A stretch of 32,040 nt of DNA, taken from contig JAIEPU010000184.1 of assembly GCA_019748235.1 (NCBI GenBank), positions 1 to 32,040 of the forward strand. The letters run 5' to 3'. Source of the stretch: a bacterium (GTDB lineage: Bacteria > Planctomycetota > Planctomycetia > Kolteriales > Kolteriaceae). Numbering within the stretch: position 1 is the stretch's first letter; every line of letters starts with the position of its first letter. The notes under the pieces were generated by a model. The model was not told the DNA's origin, searched no databases, and was given only the letters and a program-made list of their open reading frames with translations. Positions 28,247 through 32,040 of this stretch are shown here, one piece after another. The position numbers and the translations under genes are program-made.

Positions 28247-28726
28247 TTAGTTCGTCGGAACCGAGAACCCGATCTGGATCAGGAAGTTTCCGATGGGGCT
28301 CTGAAATGGAATGCAGATCGGATTGATCTGTTGCGGGAACTCGATCGCTTGCTCTTTGCCTCGGATGATCGACGGAAGCGAGATCGAGAGTTCATACGAC
28401 TCAAGTTGGCTTTTGGCGTTGCCGGCGATCATGTTGATGAGTTCGCCCACGGCATCGATCACTTCCGCGTCAACTTCATTGGGACGGGATCCGACGAACC
28501 GTTCACAGATGTTGATGGCGGCATCATTGCTGACGCAAATCGCGGCAATACCGATTGCTCCGCCGGTCAGTCCGATGACGCCGATCAAACCCTCGTGAGT
28601 CTCACCCTGCTTGCGAAGGTATGGAAGGCCTCGTTCGACCGTTACCCCGATCATGGTTTCAAAGACACGCTTGGTAGCACCAATGAAGGGGTTGATGAAC
28701 TCGACTCGCATCGCGGTCGTCGACAT
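28247..28726 (-). CDS. CheX-like chemotaxis phosphatase
   Basis: A 159-residue cytoplasmic protein resembling CheX, a phosphatase that removes phosphate from CheY-P or other response regulators. It has the typical length, an N-terminal VEFINPFIGAT segment and the active-site helix E95-L-I-N98 followed by MIAGNAK, matching the ExxN motif in which Glu and Asn carry out dephosphorylation. The ATG at 28726 is chosen because AAGGA lies about 9 bases upstream and the conserved region starts right after; an in-frame extension to 28813 has no support. No other chemotaxis genes are near, so it may act on a stand-alone response regulator. Confidence 0.85.
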   Translation of the reverse strand: MSTTAMRVEFINPFIGATKRVFETMIGVTVERGLPYLRKQGETHEGLIGVIGLTGGAIGIAAICVSNDAAINICERFVGSRPNEVDAEVIDAVGELINMIAGNAKSQLESYELSISLPSIIRGKEQAIEFPQQINPICIPFQSPIGNFLIQIGFSVPTN

Positions 28727-28915
28727 ACCTTGATCCTTTCGTTCGGCGGGCCCGACTACTTTGTTCGACAGTGAAAGGGTAGCCCAAGGTTTGCGGGCTG
28801 GCGGACAATCCATCTGAGAGGAATGTCATTCAAACTGAGACTTTTCCATTCCCCGCATGAAGGCACGAAGATTCGCTGAGCGTACAATGCGATAGGGTAG
28901 GGGGCTCGATTTCTA

Positions 28916-28977
28916 TCCGCAGTGGTTTGCTGCGGAGTACGGTGCCCGCTGGCACAAACCGCCAAGATGGTTTGCCA
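28916..28977 (+). repeat. Two consecutive hairpins upstream of the carotenoid ketolase gene
   Basis: TCCGCAG (28916-28922) and CTGCGGA (28930-28936) form a perfect 7-bp stem with a 7-base loop. A second stem with a 2-base bulge pairs TGGCACAAACC (28950-28960) with GGTTTGCCA (28969-28977). Neither is followed by a T-tract. They lie 50 to 110 bases before the ketolase start and may form its mRNA leader. Confidence 0.45.
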
Positions 28978-29028
28978 AGTCAGGAATAACCTTCCTTCGA
29001 AATGATCGAAAGGGTCAGGAATCACCAA

Positions 29029-29793
29029 GTGGATGTGACGTCGCCCGCATCGATTCTCGATTATCGTTGGCAGGGCTTGTTCAGGGCCCTGGCGGTGATC
29101 TTGCTTTGGCTCATCGCTCTCGGATGTGGTCTGTTCCTCGTAGAAGTCCGTTGGGAAAACGGCTGGTTCATCGTTCCGCTCATTCTCGTCATCATGTTTC
29201 TCTTCACGGGTTTATTCATCACCGCTCATGACGCGATGCATCGGACATTGATGCCTAAGGACCCCTTTTGGAATGATCTCATCGGACGAACGGCTGTCTT
29301 CGTTTTCGCTCTCTTTTCCTACCCTATGCTCCTTCGAAAGCATCACGAGCATCACCAGAAACCAGCCACGCTTGACGATCCCGATTACCACAACGGGAAA
29401 CAACCAAACTATCTGGCCTGGTACTTTCATTTCATGACCGAGTACATGACCTGGATGCAATTCGTCGGCATGAGCCTGGTCTTCTGTTTTCTCTGGCTCG
29501 TTCTGGGAGCCAAGCCACAGAATGTGTTTCTGTTTTGGGCACTCCCGGCTATCGCGAGCACGTTCCAACTTTTCACGTTCGGTACCTACTTGCCGCATCG
29601 TGAACCGCGGGGTGGGTACGACAACGTCCATCGCGCGCACAGCAACGACTATCCACGATGGCTTTCGTTTCTCACGTGCTACCATTTCGGCTATCACTTC
29701 GAGCATCACGAGTATCCCTACATCCCCTGGTGGAAACTGGGGCGCTGGCGGAACCGGCAACTTCGTTCGAACTCGAAGTCCAGACTCTCGTAA
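29029..29793 (+). CDS. crtW: CrtW-type beta-carotene ketolase (fatty acid desaturase superfamily)
   Basis: A membrane di-iron oxygenase of the fatty acid desaturase superfamily, with the sequence hallmarks of CrtW, which adds keto groups at C4/C4' of beta-ionone rings. With the GTG start the product has 254 residues. Histidine boxes: HDAMH (67-71) within LFITAHDAMH, HHEHH (105-109), and HFGYHFEHH (219-227). The FGTYLPHR segment before the last box and the PWWKL ending are characteristic of CrtW. Four membrane helices flank the boxes. The start is open: AGGA at 29017-29020 lies 8 bases before GTG 29029; ATG 29002 is in frame but has no ribosome-binding site. No other carotenoid genes are near. 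A different substrate of the superfamily cannot be excluded. Confidence 0.8.
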   Translation: MDVTSPASILDYRWQGLFRALAVILLWLIALGCGLFLVEVRWENGWFIVPLILVIMFLFTGLFITAHDAMHRTLMPKDPFWNDLIGRTAVFVFALFSYPMLLRKHHEHHQKPATLDDPDYHNGKQPNYLAWYFHFMTEYMTWMQFVGMSLVFCFLWLVLGAKPQNVFLFWALPAIASTFQLFTFGTYLPHREPRGGYDNVHRAHSNDYPRWLSFLTCYHFGYHFEHHEYPYIPWWKLGRWRNRQLRSNSKSRLS

Positions 29794-29836
29794 TCCTCTC
29801 AGATGCAATTGAATTCGCGATCTGCTAAAACCTTAC

Positions 29837-31012
29837 ATGATCGCTCAGAGGCTTGTGATTACAGGAGTGGCCGTGATTTCCGCCATTGTTCTTTCGATTG
29901 CGTTGACCACCTTTGCTCCCGAAGCTGCGAAAGAGGCAGAGGAAGGCTTCATCCCTCTTTTCAATGGGAAAGATCTGAGCGGATGGGTAGTGGTTGACGG
30001 TGCCACGTTTATTCCGCATGGTGATGAACTCGATTGTCTCGGCCAGGGGAACTATCCTTCGTGGCTTCGGAGCGAAGAGACCTTTGAGAACTTCGTGCTT
30101 CGTTTTCAGTTCAAGCTCGGCAAGTACGGCGAGGGAGGAGTCTTCCTCCATGCTCCTCTCTTGGGACGAAACTCAAATGTCGGGTTCGAGGTGCAGATCT
30201 CCGACGAGATTCGCAATCGTAAGCCGGCCGTGATTTCCTCGGGGGCGATATTCGGAGTCGTAGCCCCTAAGGAGCAAGCGGCGCGACCTTTGTACGAGTG
30301 GAACGACGTGGAGGTCGTATTCGATTTGCCGAAGCTTCAGGTTACGTTGAACGGCGTTTTGGTTCAGGATATCAACGTCGAGGAGAACCCGGAACTTCGA
30401 CACAGGCTTCGGTCAGGTTATCTCGGATTGCAAGACCGGGGTAAGCCACACTTACTCCGAAATCTTCGCATCAAAAGGCTTCCCGATAAGGACACGATGA
30501 AGTCTATCTTCAACGGCAAGGATCTAAGCGGTTGGCATGTTTTGAAGGGGGGAGGAGGCGCGACGTTCGAGGTCAAGGATGGTGAGATCGTCGCGAAGAA
30601 CGGCAACGGCTACTTGATGACGGATAAGGAATATCAGGACTTCGATTTCTTCTGTTATGTCAAAGCGGATCGGGACGCGAACGGTGGCGTCTTCCTTCGG
30701 TGGAAGTCACTCGAACCGAACGACCGCGGATACGAGATTCAGATCGAGGACATCGCGGACAGTAACAATCCGACTGGCAGTATCTATGACTGGACGAAGG
30801 CAAGTGGAGTTCTTCCCTACACGCCCGGAGAATGGTATCCGCTTCAAATCCACTTGAAGGGGAGTCACTGCGTCGTACGGGTCAACGGGACCACGGTTGC
30901 TGAGGCGGATGACCTTCCGAAGATCCGAAAGGGGCCGATCGCTCTTCAAATGCATAGCGGCGGCAAAACGATACGCTTCAAGGATATTCGCGTGCGAGAA
31001 CTCGACCCTTAA
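29837..31012 (+). CDS. Secreted tandem DUF1080 (3-keto-disaccharide hydrolase family) protein
   Basis: A 391-residue exported protein. An N-terminal hydrophobic segment (about 7-26) acts as signal peptide or anchor. Two DUF1080 beta-sandwich domains follow: residues about 37-216 and 223-391. Both begin with the same FNGKDLSGW signature (42-50 and 225-233), and the second keeps the family's GGVFLRW and YEIQIED strands. Some DUF1080 proteins hydrolyse 3-keto-glycosides after a Gfo/Idh/MocA oxidoreductase has oxidised the sugar; the family is very expanded in planctomycetes. The two copies differ much, so one may be a binding domain. No ribosome-binding site precedes the ATG; a GTG at 29873 with CAGGAG upstream is an alternative but would lose the basic signal-peptide start. 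Confidence 0.85.
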   Translation: MIAQRLVITGVAVISAIVLSIALTTFAPEAAKEAEEGFIPLFNGKDLSGWVVVDGATFIPHGDELDCLGQGNYPSWLRSEETFENFVLRFQFKLGKYGEGGVFLHAPLLGRNSNVGFEVQISDEIRNRKPAVISSGAIFGVVAPKEQAARPLYEWNDVEVVFDLPKLQVTLNGVLVQDINVEENPELRHRLRSGYLGLQDRGKPHLLRNLRIKRLPDKDTMKSIFNGKDLSGWHVLKGGGGATFEVKDGEIVAKNGNGYLMTDKEYQDFDFFCYVKADRDANGGVFLRWKSLEPNDRGYEIQIEDIADSNNPTGSIYDWTKASGVLPYTPGEWYPLQIHLKGSHCVVRVNGTTVAEADDLPKIRKGPIALQMHSGGKTIRFKDIRVRELDP

Positions 31013-31163
31013 GCGTCCTGGGGACGAGATCCTTAGACATCGGGTCGTTTCTCCCGTATCGTGGAGATCGAACCTTTCGCTTGGATGGTTGCTCCATGTT
31101 TTGATGGACCACCCTTGAGCAACTCCTGATGCCGGGAGTGGCTCGATACAACGAAAGAACAGA

Positions 31164-31522
31164 GCGCCTGTAGCTCAACGGTTAGAGCAGGGGACTCATC
31201 AAATGGTGACGCCGGGCCGGAATGCCCGGTGGAAAAGCGGCCAAACTCGGGGAAACCTAAATCGTTGCCGACATGTTCGGCTTTATGACAAGGCAATCCC
31301 GAGCCAAGCCCGAGGGACGAACGATCGATCTGCCGTGGCATGGCACATGTCTTCACGGCAATCGCTTGAGAAGTTCCTTGGGAAGGTGTAGAGACTTGAC
31401 GGTCGCCACCCGACCGAACTCGGTGAAAGTCGAAGTTCGAGGGTGATGGGAAAGTCCAGTCCGCCAGGAAACCGGCGGGAAACTGAATCCCTTGGTTGCA
31501 GGTTCGAATCCTGCCGGGCGTA
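31164..31522 (+). tRNA. Intron-split tRNA with anticodon CAU, probably tRNA-Ile2
   Basis: The exons 31164-31199 and 31486-31522 join to a 73-base cloverleaf: acceptor GCGCCTG/CGGGCGT, D stem GCTC/GAGC, anticodon stem GGGGA/TCCCT with loop CTCATAA, variable loop TGGTT, T stem GCAGG/CCTGC with loop TTCGAAT, discriminator A, no encoded CCA. The anticodon is CAU. Comparison from memory with E. coli tRNAs favours tRNA-Ile2 (lysidine-modified, reads AUA): the run GGTTAGAGCAGG-GACTCATAATC-CTTGGT is shared, whereas elongator tRNA-Met differs in the anticodon stem and variable loop. Elongator Met cannot be fully excluded. A group I intron interrupts it after base 36. Most tRNA finders without an intron model would miss this gene. 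Confidence 0.9.
31200..31485 (+). ncRNA. Group I self-splicing intron (IC3-like) in the tRNA anticodon loop
   Basis: A 286-nt intron inserted after anticodon base 36, with no open frame for a homing endonuclease. P1: the 5' exon UCAU pairs with GUGA at 31206-31209, giving the conserved U-G pair at the splice site. P2: CCGGGC/GCCCGG around 31213-31230. Core elements follow in order: the GGGGAAACCTAAAT segment (about 31247-31260), AATCCCGAGCCAAGC (about 31296-31310), GGTGTAGAGACTTGACGG (about 31384-31401) and GGGAAAGTCC (about 31448-31457). P7 pairs GACTT with AAGTC, where the Azoarcus intron has GACTA with TAGTC: a compensated change. P8 (CACCC/GGGTG) and a P9 hairpin with a GAAA loop (CCGCC/GGCGG) are also seen. 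It ends with G31485, the expected terminal guanosine. Confidence 0.93.
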
Positions 31523-32040
31523 ATTTTGGGCTTCGAGGACAGTGTGTGCCAGTGAGGGCCATTTGACGTCAGAATTGCTGGATAAAACCGTGCTTTGGTC
31601 ACCGTTGACGCGTAAAGTGTCGCCCGATTGGGCGTCAGATTGTGCCAACTCAGGACTCGATGTGTCGCACGAATCGCTGCGCATTTGCTGTTGGGCTGCC
31701 TTCACCTCCCATGAATCGCTGCGCAAGTGCTGCAAAGCACTAGAAAGGTTTGGAAGGCCTGTTAATGCCTTAGCTTGATCGTCCAGTCCGATGTGCGTGT
31801 ACTTCATCGTCATTCGGATGTCGGTGTGACGAGCGAGTTCCTTTGCCTCTGCCAGTGAAGCTCCACTACGCAAAAGTTCAGTAATATGCGAGTGTCGGCC
31901 GGAAGCATGGAAGTCGGCATAACCATCTGCCGTTAAGTAGGGAATCCCCGCTTCTTCCAGGTCATTCGAATCATCAGCCAAGTTCGCCGCTGATCAAGTT
32001 TCGGGAACAGAGCTTGATCTAGTTCTAATGACGGAAGCCA
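31283..32040 (-). pseudogene. Frameshifted tyrosine recombinase (phage-type integrase), C-terminal part, runs off the window
   Basis: The conserved part is 31795-32040 on the minus strand. From the window edge one frame reads ALFPKLDQRR and then MIR; near 31964 one base is missing and the next frame continues DLEEAGIPYLTADGYADFHA. In this second frame the recombinase C-terminal motifs follow: the His-Arg box region DFHASGRHSH, ELARHTD, and the nucleophile Tyr in MKYTHIG (codon 31799-31801). The His-Arg box has one residue more than the usual HxxR. After the catalytic part the frame stays open through a Ser/Gln-rich tail, and antisense through the 3' tRNA exon into the intron, stopping at 31283. 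The gene lies next to a tRNA 3' end, as integrases of islands do. A sequencing error could mimic the frameshift. Confidence 0.72.
31671..31725. repeat. Short direct repeat in the integrase tail
   Basis: GAATCGCTGCGCA occurs at 31671-31683 and 31713-31725, 42 bases apart, followed in both by a near-identical TGCTG. In the integrase frame it makes a repeated MRSDS/LRSDS element 14 codons apart, so it is a small in-frame duplication in the non-catalytic tail. Confidence 0.6.

Noticed and set aside
29212..29808. 198-codon minus-strand frame opposite the carotenoid ketolase
   Set aside because: Antisense shadow; the plus strand carries all the histidine boxes.
31033..31602. 189-codon minus-strand frame over the tRNA and intron with an RIRTCNQG string
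   Set aside because: That string is the usual false translation of a tRNA T-arm read antisense; no family match.

Overview
This window looks like part of a planctomycete chromosome. The reasons are the mix of genes (tandem DUF1080 domains, NIPSNAP repeats, several xylose-isomerase-like TIM barrels, a Gfo/Idh/MocA oxidoreductase, secreted carboxypeptidase-regulatory-like/thioredoxin fusions, a PEP-CTERM-type anchor), moderate GC, long gene-poor spacers and weak or absent Shine-Dalgarno sites on many genes. The class is an inference; no rRNA is present to confirm it.

Left part (1-13100): ribosomal protein S20 (rpsT) with a textbook terminator, a divergent GT-C-type membrane glycosyltransferase, a phosphomannose-isomerase-like cupin followed by a TIM-barrel sugar isomerase, a structured non-coding stretch ending in a terminator, a membrane-anchored serine hydrolase, a two-gene unit (Gfo/Idh/MocA oxidoreductase and Eis-like acetyltransferase), a secreted LamG/purple-acid-phosphatase fusion, and a second TIM barrel overlapping a diacylglycerol-kinase-family lipid kinase.

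Middle (13100-23500): a secreted double NIPSNAP protein, a large secreted protein of unknown function that resembles glycoside hydrolases, a heparinase II/III-like polysaccharide lyase with a C-terminal PEP-CTERM-like sorting tail, an SDR reductase, a 1275-residue secreted protein with many beta-sandwich repeats, one intact thioredoxin domain and one degenerate one, and a tRNA-Arg(CCG) on the opposite strand.

Right part (23500-32040): a thioredoxin/YHS-like fusion, a second GT-C membrane protein, a third TIM-barrel isomerase, a CheX-like phosphatase, a CrtW-type carotenoid ketolase, and a secreted tandem DUF1080 protein. The window ends with its most striking element: a tRNA gene with a CAU anticodon (probably tRNA-Ile2) split after anticodon base 36 by a group I intron of about 286 nt, resembling the known Azoarcus tRNA-Ile(CAU) intron. 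Immediately downstream lies the 3' part of a frameshifted tyrosine recombinase gene, suggesting that this split tRNA gene marks the edge of an integrated element extending beyond the window.

Functionally, many genes fit extracellular polysaccharide use: a lyase releases sugars, DUF1080 (3-keto-glycoside hydrolase family), Gfo/Idh/MocA and TIM-barrel isomerase proteins could oxidise, cleave and isomerise them. They are not one operon, so this link is an inference.
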